The notes under the pieces: generated by a model
Seen by the model: the letters and a program-made list of their open reading frames with translations, nothing else
Databases searched by the model: none
Told to the model about the DNA's origin: nothing
NCBI RefSeq assembly: GCF_009730915.1
Contig: NC_052483.1
Location: 2,294,001 to 2,358,000 of the forward strand
DNA: 64,000 nucleotides
Source of the DNA: Dioscorea cayenensis subsp. rotundata
Taxonomy: Eukaryota; Streptophyta; Magnoliopsida; Dioscoreales; Dioscoreaceae
Reading direction: 5' to 3'
Translations under genes and position numbers: made by a program
Shown: positions 44,040 to 55,694 of the stretch, piece after piece
Layout: the number at the start of each line of letters is the position of its first letter
Position numbering within the stretch: the first letter of the stretch is position 1

Positions 44040-44797
44040 TGTGGCCTTTGGAAGATCCTCTTCAATTTCTGCCTCTTCTCCTTCCTATGTCTCCATCATC
44101 TGGAAACAAAGTCAGTGTCATGGAAGCAATTGACAGAGAAGTTAGTGGTAGCTTAGGATAATCCTTCAAACATGTGGTACCGATTCGAAGAAAATCTTTC
44201 ACTATAAAACAAGAAGAACAGGGCAATGAAAAATGCACCATTTGCTTTCTGAGTTTCATTCACATCTCTGTTTCTCCAATCAAACTTGAGTTTTTCCTTT
44301 TTTTTTCAGAGCTGATATCTGCCACAACAACTGACAAGCAAGCTGATTGGCTGCCTAAATGCAGAGATTTCACAAGAACCACTTGTTCTAGATTACCAGT
44401 TACCAGACCATGCCAAAGGACAACTAACTGTGAAAGTGACTGACTTGAACTTTTCTGTTTGCTTCTCTTTGTTTTCATGTTCTAGTTATTGCATAGAATG
44501 ATTAAGAAACTCAATTGACCAACAGAAATGTAGATAGAGCATTAATTTTCTGATTGAAGAAAGCACTTCTGTTTAGAAGACATGCAATTCAGAATACATA
44601 AATTTATCAACCTGAACAACAATTTCACTTTATATATGGCATCAGCTTAACATATGGGATATTTTACTAATAACTCCCTTCCAGAAGTCTATATATATAA
44701 TAGTCTTCGCATAATGGTCAAGCTTAACAAGCTGTAGTCTGTGTAGAAGATTTTTAAGTATGTATACACGCTGGCAAGTGAGCTCAGTCTAGTTCAT
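44040..44797. other. Promoter and leader region of the NPH3 gene, and the spacer to the LRR gene
   Basis: The reading frames here are not conserved-looking. A leader intron for the NPH3 gene could be hidden in 44050-44300, but I cannot prove it. Confidence 0.4.
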
Positions 44798-46590
44798 TCA
44801 GCAACCAAAATCATATGCTACCAGTCCTTGCAGTTCCGGTCCATTGAGTCTGCTGTTGTTCTCAAAGCTGTACGCGCAGATATCGATATGTCAGAAGAAA
44901 CAAATTTATTTCCATGAACAACAGGAAATGTATAAAATTTATATATAAACTTAAATCAATTGAATAACTAAATCTCCAAACAATAAGAAATAATAAATGA
45001 TGCAGTTACTTCCTCCAGGAATCTATTTGTGAATAAACAATTCGATATGTGCTCATGATAGATATGAGATAGTTGATCTTGCCAAAGCAAGTAAACATTT
45101 TCCTCCAAGATAAAAAGATCATTTTGCAACAGTAAAAGGTAGAGGGGTTCTTAATCTCACAGCAGAAAAAATACAGAGACCAGAACAAAATAAAACATTG
45201 AAGTTCATGGTCTTCTTCAATTATCATATTTCTTTCACAATACGGGGGTCATCGGTGTCACTAGGAAAGTGGCAATGATTGTTTGACATAAGAAGTCTTA
45301 AAATCCACAAGCCTGAAAATCATATCATTAATTAAGAATCATGTATGTCCATGTATGCCACCTATAACTGAACCAGCATTTCATTTGCATAGACAAGAGT
45401 CTGATTTAAGTACTAGTATCTGAACTTGCTAAGCCATCATTTCATACAATGCAAGGCATATAAACAGCATCAAAATCAAACACATCCATCCAAAATATAC
45501 TGAGTAATGCAACCAAACATTACAGAAATTGGATTGTAAACAAGGTCTGTCCTTTCTTACCTTTGGAAAGAGAAGGTGGGGAAAGGACCATCAACTGGGA
45601 TAGTTCCACACAGATCATTATTTGAAACATCACTGCAATAAAAACATAGTCCATACTTCATAACTCTATTACAAAATTGAAAATTCAAACTTCAATCTAT
45701 TTTCTAGTTTTATTGCTTACAAGACTTTGAGGTTCGATAATTTGGCAAGTTCTCTCGGAATCGATCCAGTAAGTTTATTGTTATTGAGACGCCTGCATCG
45801 AGCAAAATAGTTTCACTTAACATCCAATTCTCACCAAATATAAACAACCAAAAAATATATATATGAAGAAGAGAAAATCATTACATGAATCGGAGTGTCT
45901 TCAGCTTCCCAAAGGATTTAGGGATACTACCATGGAGATTGTTGTCATACAAATCAATGCTTACAAGGTTCTTTAAATCACCCAACTCTTCAGGAATTGT
46001 TCCCTCAAAATTGTTCTTATAAAGCTCTCTAAAAATTACAACAATAAACACCAACATTAATTCCTCAATTTACAAACCCTAGAATCAAACATCAAAAATT
46101 ATGAAATTGAAGCACTTACAAATACTGGAGGTGTTTGAGCTGGGCGAGTTCAGGACCCAGTGGTCCAGAAATGTTGGAATTCCCCAAATCCCTGCAAAAA
46201 ACAACCATCCAGAAAGAATCAAACAAGAGAAACTGAAATTAAGAACAAGAACAAATCCAAATCCATTGATTGATTGATTGATTGAACTCACACACGGATG
46301 ACATGGTTGTGGTTGTCACAAGTGACATGGAACCAAGTGCAAGGGTTAACAAGGGTGGGATCCCAGCTTTGTAGGACACCTCGGGGATCACTGAGACGGG
46401 TCCTCAGAGCATGCAAAGCTTCACCTGTTCATAAATTCAAAAGGAAACCCTTAAAACTCAGATGGGGGACAAAAAGGAGGGAGCTTTGATGGGGGTTTTA
46501 GGGCTAGGGCATACCTTCGGAGTTGGTTGAGATGGCGAGAGGGGCGGCGAGCAGGAGGAGGAGGAGGGAGGGGAGGAGAAGGGAAGCCAT
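44798..46590 (-). CDS. Secreted LRR protein, SERK-ectodomain-like (At5g21090/LRR1 type, seven exons)
   Basis: Exons are 46590-46515, 46424-46292, 46191-46120, 46028-45885, 45792-45721, 45632-45561 and 44867-44798. The phases agree, giving 212 residues. The product has a signal peptide ([20 protein letters not shown]) and an N-terminal cap ([20 protein letters not shown], then [20 protein letters not shown]). About five leucine-rich repeats follow ([72 protein letters not shown]), then [15 protein letters not shown] and a short tail ending AYDFGC. The repeat exons are 72 or 144 bases long, as in SERK genes. There is no kinase or membrane segment. Family members resemble the SERK extracellular domain and have been tied to defence signalling. 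Confidence 0.92.
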
Positions 46591-46599
46591 TGGAGAGAA

Positions 46600-47832
46600 G
46601 GAGGAGGAGGAGAAGGTGGTGATAATGGAGAAGATGGTGGTGGTTTTGACGGTCAACGCGCGGGTGGGTCTTGGTCAACGCCGTGGAAAGTGTTTGTGGG
46701 TTTGGTCTGGCGTGCGGAAAGTGTTTGTTTTGCTGACTGTGTACTTCGGTTTATGATGACGTGGCAATTTGTGATTGGACAACAAGAAGTGGGACCCATT
46801 TAACAGGCATTTTTTTAAGGTAGTTTTTTTTTATTATTATTTTTGCGTGTATAATAAATAAGTATTTAAATCTAATGAAAATAATATATTATTGCCAAAG
46901 ACGGCAACTGGTCTATTGATATCGGTTCCTCTCATACAAACTCGTTTATTGACATCGGATTTTTGAATTACAACATCAGAATACACATGCTCATGTGTTC
47001 ACTTCTGACATATAATTTATCTATATTAGTAAAAACATACATATAATATATATTATCGTTATATGTGACATCAAAAAATCTCTTTGGAAAAACATTTTTT
47101 TTAAAATAATTTTCTATAAATTGAATTTATTATATGGTCTAACAAACTGAATCTTTGGTCTTTTTGGTTATTAAAAAATTACAAAAATATTTTATTATTT
47201 TATTTAATAAATCAATGGGATAGACCATATATTTATTTTTATACAGGATAAAAATAATTCTTGGTTAAAAAAAAAAAAGCATATCCAGATAAATTATAGT
47301 CATAATAGGAGTGGGTACACACAAACAATCACAATTAATCAAAAGCCTAATTCTTTCAATGATCAGAATTAATATAATTCCCTTTCAGATAAATCTTTGC
47401 AAAAGTAGTTCCTTTGTCACAAATGTATATATATATATATATATAGTCATAGAAATCCTTTTCAAAAGCATTATCAATAATTAAGCACTAAGCATCCACT
47501 TTGAAGAATACAAGCAAGCACATGTCCTTGGTATTGAATTCCCATGCAGCACCAAACACAAGTGGGAGTAGTTGGCAAAGTTTTAGTGGACAATCATATA
47601 ATTCTTTAAGAACTGAAAGATTTCAGCATCCAAACAGTTCCATGACATAAGAAACTTTAAAAAAGGAAATTACCAACTTCACAGAAACTGTCAAAACACC
47701 ATGACCATAATTTACTTGAAAATGGAAGAGAGACCACAGGTCTTGTTCCATGTTGTTCAAACCATAGAGCAAACACATCATTATCAGGTTCCATTATGTT
47801 CTTGATAGGATTTGAAGTTTAATTCTTGCTTA
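46600..47832. other. Intergenic: LRR promoter and 3' side of the zinc-finger gene
   Basis: The stretch 46600-46780 is GA/GT-rich and probably LRR promoter. The rest is AT-rich with short AT runs and no gene. Confidence 0.45.
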
Positions 47833-50693
47833 TTACTGCTTGAGGTGGGGGAAGCATTGATATAAGTCATTCTTAGGATGCTTTGCTTCTGCATGCTCCT
47901 TGCATTTCACCTCTGATGTGGTGCACATGAATGTCTGCATGCAGACCTTGCACTGAAATTATAAACAGTGAAAAGAATCAGAAAAGGGATAAACACTAAT
48001 CTTAATAAAGATGTGGTCGTGGTCATATTGAAAAACCAAACAGAAAAGCATGATGAGATAGTTTCTGAATATAAGGGCAATAGTTGGATTGGATGAGAAC
48101 ATTGCAGCATGTTTGTGAAATGTTAATATAACAAAAGGAAGCTTCTGTCATAAATGTGTTATAGTTCTTTGTTCAATTCCAACTCTGCAGTAATAAAAAA
48201 AAGCATTGGCTTGCCTTCCTCAGCTCATTCCCTATAGTTAAAATATTGAAAAGAAGACATCTGAATTTATGTAAAACGTAAACAGAAGCTACAAAGCCTG
48301 GCATGTTTATTCTGCGCATCTCAAGGTCAAGGTGAATTAAGACTTCAAAGTGCCCAAGCACTGTGACTAGAAACCAGTAAAAGTCTTAATTATCAATCAC
48401 AAATCTTCATTGTGATTTTCAGTAGTAAGACTAATTTCACTTCATGAAGCAAACATATCCCCGACCATTATTTCAAAATGTGGTCAAGTAGCTATAATGC
48501 AAAGCAACCACCCAATCCAACTACATGGTAAGCATTCAGAATGGCTACAAATGCAGCAGTATATGCAGGCAAGTGACCATAAATGCTATCCAGCCCATTA
48601 CCTTCAAAAACACTAATGAATCCTAACACTTGTTTTGTTCATTGAGCTAAATATGGTAGCATAAATATGAAAATACAATAACAAAAAACCAATCAAATCT
48701 GACATGTCTCTCCACAGTAAAGGAGATTATATAATTTTCTCGGAAGTTGAGCAAAAGAGGAATAAATCATTTTGTAAGCGAAAAAGGGAAGTCATCATTC
48801 ACCCTCTATAAATCTGATTAATCATTAATCAAGTTAGAGAAAACACACATACTAAATAACTAATTAAACCAGAGAAGTGAAAATGATTCCAAAGATATAG
48901 TTAAAAAAATTTCTATCCCAGTAGAATGGATCACAGATGGAATAGATTTCATGATTTGGTTGTCAAATAGTTTCCATGACTAGAGTTGGGCCAATTTAAT
49001 ATTTCTGGATAGGTATGACACATTGAATATGCGAGTTATCATCAGCCACCAAATCCACTAAGTACTGCAGTGCATTTTTGACCTAAATCAAATCAGCATG
49101 GCCTACTTATCACTTCATTTGTGCTCATCACTGAAAAAATTTATAGCTGACTTTAGACACTTTCCCAACAAAAATGGTATCATGTTTCTCATTATAGAAT
49201 CTATAAAACAAAAGGAAATAGTCATTACTAGAAAAGATCAAATATAAAGAATATAGCACAACTAATTAAATAACATAACATTTGCATGCAAGGACAGTGC
49301 TACAAAAAAGAAAAAAAGAGCGAGTCTTCCTGCACTTTAAGACCATTGATTCATAATTGCTTGTTCCATGCCAGAATCTTTAGATAAATCAGTACAATTA
49401 CATAAGCGGAGTACTAATGGTTTAGTCTTTCCATGGTTAAGAGTCATGACCATTGACTCATAATTACTTAAACTGTTGAACAGTTGACCAATGGTAGAGC
49501 CCTTTAACAAATCTGCCATGAATTCCAAACTCTAGACCCACCACCAAAAGACACATACCTACCCATATTCACTCTTTTCTATAGATCATGATACCAAAAA
49601 AAACTTCACCACAAGACCACAAAATTCATAAAAAAGCAACAAAAAATTTCTCAAGGAACATATGCTAAACCTAGTTCTGTTCTCATCGGCTAACATAAAG
49701 AACAATATCCTCCACCTCCATTGCCGTAATAAATGACAAACTTTTTTTTTTACCTCCAGGTCACAAACTTTACAATGAACCGAAAGAAAATGTCTAAAGA
49801 TTATACATTAAACCCAGTTTCTATCGTCACTGAAACTACAATGCTAACATATAGAACACAATCATGCTCTTTAGTTCTTAAACCCCCAATAAATCTACAA
49901 AATAATCAGTCTTTTTTGGGAAAGAAGAGTGGGGCGAACCCACTAGAGACCCAGGGACGTGCACAAGACTCGGTGGAACAAGTGGGGACGGACCGCGCTC
50001 ACGTGGGCGCCCATACACAACCACTATTCACAACTCCCAGAAATGTGCCCTCAGCCTAGAATCGAACTCTCACCACTCGGTGAGAGCTCTATCGGCGACC
50101 CGTGTACCAATAGACCCGAAGGTCGTTGGCAAAATAATCAGTCTTTTGTGTCAACTCTCTATTACACATCCAGGCACATTAACAACAATTCAACGGATTC
50201 CAAAACGATCAACCTCCTTGACTGAGTTGCTTTTGATCCTAATCCATAAATTTCTATCTAAACACACCAAACTATTGATTCCAACCTTCAATTCCAGACA
50301 TGAGCATAATTAATCCATCACAAGAAACAAGGAAAACAAAAAATTTCCAGTATAAACACAAGCTGAAAAATAAAAAAACAAACTTTTCACCTACAACATC
50401 AAGGAAATTAGGGTTAGGGCAAACCAACGAAAAATTCAATCTTTCCTAAAATAAACATTGAAATAACAAAAGTTATAAAAAAAAAAAATTGAGAACCTGG
50501 ATGTTCATGGCCTTCTTATTAGTTTCAAGCTGGCTGCCTGCACCGCCATAGATTCACAAAGCTCAGAGAACAAGATTGACTGCAAAACAAGGAAAAGAGA
50601 TTGGGGAAAGAATGAACCCTTGGCGGCTGCCTTCTGCTTCTCGAGGTTCTTCTCGCGAGCCATCTTCGACTTCTGGCCATTGCCGCCCCCCAT
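47833..50693 (-). CDS. Small At2g23090-type zinc-finger protein (three exons)
   Basis: Exons are 50693-50618, 50537-50497 and 47952-47833, with phases 1, 0 and GT/AG borders. The 78-residue product matches At2g23090-type proteins in layout and length: MGGGNGQKSKMAREKNLEKQ, then KAAAKGSQLETNKKAMNIQ, then CKVCMQTFMCTTSEVKCKEH, AEAKHPKND and CFPHLKQ. The basic Lys-rich head resembles 4F5/SERF proteins. CX2C followed by HX4H-like spacing suggests a C2H2-type zinc site. The biological role is not established. The 2.5-kb second intron hosts a SINE. The first exon and promoter are duplicated downstream of a retroelement fossil (53213-53890). Confidence 0.92.
49916..50129 (-). mobile_element. tRNA-derived SINE with 18-bp target duplication
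   Basis: The reverse strand reads GGTCTATTGGTACACGGGTC (A-box region) and GTGAGAGTTCGATTCTAGG (B box), then a GC-rich body ending in a short A tail. The 18-base duplication CAAAATAATCAGTCTTTT flanks it exactly (49898-49915 and 50130-50147). It lies in intron 2 of the zinc-finger gene, in the same orientation as the gene. Confidence 0.9.
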
Positions 50694-51285
50694 GGATCTC
50701 TCTCTCGCTCGCCCTTCTTCTTCTTCTTCTTCTTCTTCTTCTTCTCGGATTCAACTTTCAAGAGAGCTTCTTTCTTCTTCTCAATTCTATTGTTTATATA
50801 AATTTTCTGTGCATATATACCCTTGTAAATATTATAATTTTAAGTACTAGTTTTTGCATCAGTTTACAAAGAAGTCCCTCGATCGTTACTTAGCCAATTT
50901 TTTTGTAAAATTATTTTATCATATAATTTTTTGTTAATAATTTTGTAAATTAAATTGGATTATAGAAGTTTAGCAAGTGCCTTTGCCCCGGTGGTAGTGA
51001 TTACTGTGGTGAAAGGCTTAATTTGGAGATTGCTCGTTATTTGGGTTCGAAACACACTGAGCATAATAAAGATTTTCAGTTATAAAAATGAATCATCAGT
51101 CTAATCTCCATATTGACCAGTTGAGGACATATCGTGCATACGTTCATAACTATATGGGTTTGTTGCATTTCTCAAAAAAAATTATTAAAGTTAATGATTA
51201 TTTTATTAGTTCAATTATAAAGAATAATTGTTGAATTTGGCATAAAAATTTTGAGTTTTTCACGTAATTTTAGAGCTTATAAATT
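50601..51285 (-). repeat. Direct repeat, copy A: exon 1 and promoter of the zinc-finger gene
   Basis: The 685 bases are nearly identical to 53213-53890. They include exon 1, the CTT-rich leader (50717-50745) and about 500 bases of upstream DNA with a SINE-like element. Confidence 0.9.
50967..51180 (+). mobile_element. SINE-like element in the promoter region (also at about 53577-53790)
   Basis: TTGCCCCGGTGGTAGTGATT resembles a tRNA A box and TTTGGGTTCGAAACAC a B box. The element ends in an A run (CTCAAAAAAAATT). It is present in both copies of the direct repeat, so it was there before the duplication. No clear target duplication is seen. Confidence 0.6.
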
Positions 51286-53212
51286 TTGAGTTATTCGTTT
51301 TGGTGTGAGAGGGAAGCTCAGCCCTCGGTTTATTGGTCCGTTTGAGATCTTAGAACGCATTGGTGAGGTGGCATATCGACTTGCATTACCACCTTCATTG
51401 TCTCAGGTACATGATGTGTTCCATGTTTCTATGCTGAAGAAGTTCATTCCGAATCCTGACCATGTGATACAGTTTTTTGACTTTGAGCTTAGCAATGATT
51501 TGACGTATGAGGAGCGACCTATAAAGATTGTGGATTTTAAGGAGCAAACATTGAGAAGGCGGGTCATTTCTTATGTCAAGGTTCAATGGAGCAATCATTC
51601 AGAGCGTGAAGCAACTTGGGAGTTAGAGTATGAGATAAAAGAGAGATATTCGTATCTTTATGATACTTCAGGTAAGAGTTTAGAGGACTAAACTCCTTTA
51701 AAGGAGGGAGGAGTTTGTGGGCCCCATCCTCTTAATTAATTTTAAATTACTTTTAGTTAAATCTATCTACTTATTTATATTTTAAAAAGAGACCTTTATC
51801 TTATCCCAGCCTCCCGGATCTGATTTATCGTTCCGTAACACCCGAGCGAGGATCCTCACGCGATATTTGTTTTGGTTTAAAAATTAAAGGAGAGTAGAAA
51901 ACCGGAGGAAACCCTATCTCTTCTTGTGTCGGCTCTTGATATTTTGTTCCTCGTTGAATTTTGTGACGAAAGATCCAAGGTAGGTGCTTGAATTTTATTG
52001 TGGTTGTCAGATCTTACTTATCCTCATCCTTAGTTTCCACCCTATTGACTACCTTAAGGAATTTGATATGTGTTCACCAACCTTTGTGTTTATTCATTCA
52101 TTTATGCACATGATTTATGTTTGTTAGGGCATCCTTCGAGTGCTTGATTTTGGATAATCTGATTTGGAGTCTTGGAGTTGTGAGACATTTAGGTAAGTAT
52201 CCACATATAAATTATAATACGTATATAGACCTTTTGAAACTAGATAAATTTGTGAAAATCAATATTTAATTTATTTATTTTGTGATAATTAGGTTTCTGT
52301 TTACTATTCAAATGTTGTTTATATAATTAATACTATTTTCGGAATTATTTTAATTTATTTAATATTTCAAATTGATGATCTTCTTTTGAATCTGAAGTGT
52401 TTACATGTGCAGTGCAATCTTGATTTTATTTAAATTTTGAATTTCAAGATAATTCATTTAAATTCTGAATTTTCTTTTTCTTTTTCTAAAATTTTCATAT
52501 CTTCTGAAATTTTACATACTGTGTTGAATTATAATTATTTAAAATTTCTTAATTTTGGAAATTTGTTTAAATTGTGAATAATTCTTGGGTTTAAAGTCCA
52601 GATTATGTATTATTTATTTATTTTGAATTTCAGGTATTTATTTAATTTTTGATTAAAGAGTATTATTATTTTTATTATCTGTTCATGTTTGTATTCCATT
52701 AACTGGTGTATTTTGATATGACAAAAAATGGGATCATGTTACTGTAAATTTTTATACTTTGCTTGTTTTGAATTTTGTTAGTTCATCGTTTTGTGAACAA
52801 GGTACTTTGATATAGAAATTAGTCCCCAACTAACTTTACAACAACCCTGTCACTGGGGGGTTAAACACTAACCGTGTCGACACGTATTTTGTTCTAGAAA
52901 CTATAGTTTCCCACTGCTTGCCGTCGGTGCAGAATATCGGCCTTTGTTAATTTTGGCTCGGGTCACCGAGGGTAAAAATATGACTTTTGTTTTGTCTCGG
53001 GTCACCGAGGGTAAATATATGAATTTTGTGATTTGTTTTGGGCAATAGTTGTTTGGGGGACCTATATGCTTAATTTTTGACATCTATGTTATGTGAATTA
53101 AACTTATGGTTGGTTTTTGCAAATCATTAAATTATGATTTTTGATAAGTGATCCCTATATTTTTAGTGGGTGCTTACTGGGCTGTCAAGCTCATAAATTT
53201 TGTTCTTCTCGC
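51286..53212 (+). mobile_element. Ty3/gypsy retrotransposon 3' fragment with partial LTR (fossil)
   Basis: The part at 51303-51691 encodes the end of a pol polyprotein: the integrase C-terminal region ([20 protein letters not shown] and [18 protein letters not shown]) and a chromodomain-like end ([20 protein letters not shown]). That places it among chromoviruses of the Tekay/Del kind. A purine-rich tract (AAAGGAGGGAGGAG) is followed by an LTR starting TGTGGGCCCC at about 51716 and running to the junction with the host repeat near 53212. Only the 3' end of the element is present, so it is a broken relic. Confidence 0.85.
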
Positions 53213-53890
53213 TTGGGGAAAGAATGAACCCTTGGCGGCTGCCTTCTGCTTCTCGAGGTTCTTCTCGCGAGCCATCTTCGACTTCTAGCCATTGCCGCCC
53301 CCCATGGATCTCTCTCTCGCTCGCCCTTCTTCTTCTTCTTCTTCTTCTCGGATTCAACTTTCAAGAGAGCTTCTTTCTTCTTCTCAATTCTATTGTTTAT
53401 ATAAATTTTCTGTGCATGTATACCCTTGTAAATATTATAATTAGAAGTACTAGTTTTTCCATCAGTTTACAAAGAAGTCCCTCGATCGTTACTTAGCCAA
53501 TTTTTTTGTAAAATTATTTTATCATATAATTTTTTGTTAATAATTTTGTAAATTAAATTGGATTATAGAAGTTTAGCAAGTGCCTTTGCCCCGGTGGTAG
53601 TGATTACTGTGGTGAAAGGCTTAATTTGGAGAATGCTCGTTATTTGGGTTCAAAACACACTGAGCATAATAAAGATTTCCAGTTATAAAAATGAATCATC
53701 AGTCTAATCTCCATATTGACCAGTTGAGGACATATCGTGCATACGCTCATAACTATATGGGTTTGTTGCATTTCTCAAAAAAATTTATTAAAGTTAATGA
53801 TTATTTTATTAGTTCAATTATAAAGAATAATTGTTGAATTTGGCATAAAAATTTTGAGTTTTTCATGTAATTTGAGAGCTTATAAGTATT
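53213..53890 (-). repeat. Direct repeat, copy B: duplicated promoter and exon 1
   Basis: This is the second copy of the host segment at 50601-51285, on the far side of the gypsy fragment, with a shorter CTT run and a few base changes. Confidence 0.9.
53230..53305 (-). pseudogene. Orphan exon 1 of the zinc-finger gene
   Basis: The exon keeps the ATG and the donor (AAGG|GTTCATT) but has TAG in place of the Gln codon in MGGGNGQKSK. No exon 2 follows on this side, because the gypsy fragment lies directly downstream. The promoter may still fire and give a non-coding transcript that runs into the retroelement; that is inference. Confidence 0.85.
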
Positions 53891-55373
53891 TTCAATGGCA
53901 CTTTTAGTATTTTTAAAAAAAAATTCTGTTATATACTGGGATAAAAATACTGATTCTATGTTTTTTCGTCTCAATATAACTCACCCTAATGATTACTTCT
54001 ATGTTTTATGTTTGCTTTGTATTTGTAGTTGTTTCTATATGTTTTTTTAATTCGATCTCTTGCTTTGTCTTTATTATTTTGTTCGTCTATTTCTATATTT
54101 TTATTATTTTTTTAATAAATTAATGATTTATTTATTTATTTTAATTAAATAAATAAGCAAAGCGTATTGTAGCCAAATGGATACTAATTTTCATTGAAGT
54201 TCATGCCACTTTTTCATGGCAATAAAAAGTTCTATCTATATCTGTATATTTATATATCAATATATAGTTTTTAGAAGCTCAATAATTCCAATCAATAAAT
54301 GATACGGAATGGATGTGGAATAAGAATTTCAGATGAGAATATCAATCTCTATAGAACTTATCCATAAAAGGAAGAGATAAAGTTTCTGAAAATGATCACC
54401 ATATTTTGATAAATCTTAAAATTTCATAAATGAGCTCAAAGAAGTATATTAAATACAATGCTAATTAGTTTAAATTAAGCAATTAGATATGTAAGTGTGA
54501 CTTCCTCTATTTATACATAAGCAGACAAATTTATTAGTATATAATTAATAACATGCCATTGAGCCATTTCATAGTCAATGAAGTGGATTTCAAGCAGTGA
54601 ACTCCACTTGATTTCATTTCTTTTTACACTCTTAGGAAAATGCTCAACAGCTTGACAAATAATACAAGCAACAAAGATAGTTATTTCTCCTTTTTCAGAA
54701 TCCAATTAAGTATTCTTTTGATCAGAATAAGATCTACTTTATTTTTCTTCTTTTTTTTCTCCATAATGCAGACTTTATTCAAGTCTAAGTACACACTCTA
54801 GTGCAGCCGTGCAAAGAGAATCAGATCCTTTGAAGAATAATTAATTAGTCCTCTGAAAACACTTCATTTTATACGCGTAATTGAACTTGCACCACCAGTT
54901 GATCATCAATAATGTCTTATCATCTTCATGCAAAGGTGGCAAACTTTTTTTACTTTTTCTTTCTTTTTCCTGATAACTTCTCTATAAAAGGAGGCCTAGT
55001 AAGTGAGTTCAGAAAAATAACTCCATAGATCTACACTAGAGTAGTGCTTCTATATATATGAGCAGACCTACATTTGGGAACTCAAAGACAAGGCTTCTCT
55101 GGTAACTCATTTGCTTCTAATTAATCATTGATCACAGCATGCTATCAATTCATTGTGTTATATATATATATATATACACATCTTGTTTCATGTGGTTAAT
55201 TATTTCTTTGGTAAATTCATTTGCTTCTAATGAATGACATGCAACTTATTATGAACATATATATGTTGTTACATTTAGCTCTTATGAATGATTAAGAAGT
55301 TAATTATATATATATTTTGTTTCATATGTCTTCTTTGGTTATAACATTTGGTTATAAATATATATGAAGGGAG
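53891..55373. other. Intergenic; the last 400 bases are the leader of the next gene
   Basis: No gene is seen at 53900-54970. A TATA box (TATAAAAGG) lies at 54983. After it, the text AAGGCTTCTCTG|GTAACTC at about 55101 looks like a leader-intron donor for the gene at 55374. Two diverged copies of TTGTTTCATRTG with AATTCATTTGCTTCTAAT lie in the presumed intron. Confidence 0.45.
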
Positions 55374-55694
55374 ATGAAACAAGTGAGAAGGTATGGGAAT
55401 CAGAAAAGGGAAGAGATGATGGTGATGATGAATGAAGTGAAAGAGAAAGAGAAGGGAAGAGGATCATCAGAGTCAGGTGGTGGATGGTGGATGCCAGACC
55501 CAAGGACAGGGATTTATTATCCAAAGGGTTGTGAAAGGGTGATGGATGACATCCCTGATGGAGCTGCCACCTTTCAACAAACTCATTGGTTCAGGAGTTT
55601 GGAAGGAGTTGAACATTCCACTACTGCTACAAGGATTAATCCTTCATCCACTGATCATCCTATTATTCATGATCATCTTTTTATAGATGCATAG
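55374..55694 (+). CDS. Small stress-protein-like gene with WWMPDPRTGIYYPKG motif
   Basis: A single coding exon of 106 residues. The core GGGWWMPDPRTGIYYPKGCE, then RVMDDIPDGAATFQQTHWFR, is a strongly conserved block that I recognise from a group of short plant proteins often annotated as LEA-like (the W-x-PDPRTG-Y-P theme resembles LEA_3). The head is Lys/Glu/Met-rich and probably disordered; the tail is His-rich. There is no membrane segment. The exact family and role are uncertain. The upstream TATA box at 54983 and a likely leader intron support a real transcript. Confidence 0.7.
   Translation: MKQVRRYGNQKREEMMVMMNEVKEKEKGRGSSESGGGWWMPDPRTGIYYPKGCERVMDDIPDGAATFQQTHWFRSLEGVEHSTTATRINPSSTDHPIIHDHLFIDA

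Noticed and set aside
50576-50893. 105-residue plus-strand frame with a Leu run
   Set aside because: Antisense to exon 1 and the CTT-rich leader of the zinc-finger gene; the same frame recurs at 53200 only because the DNA is duplicated.
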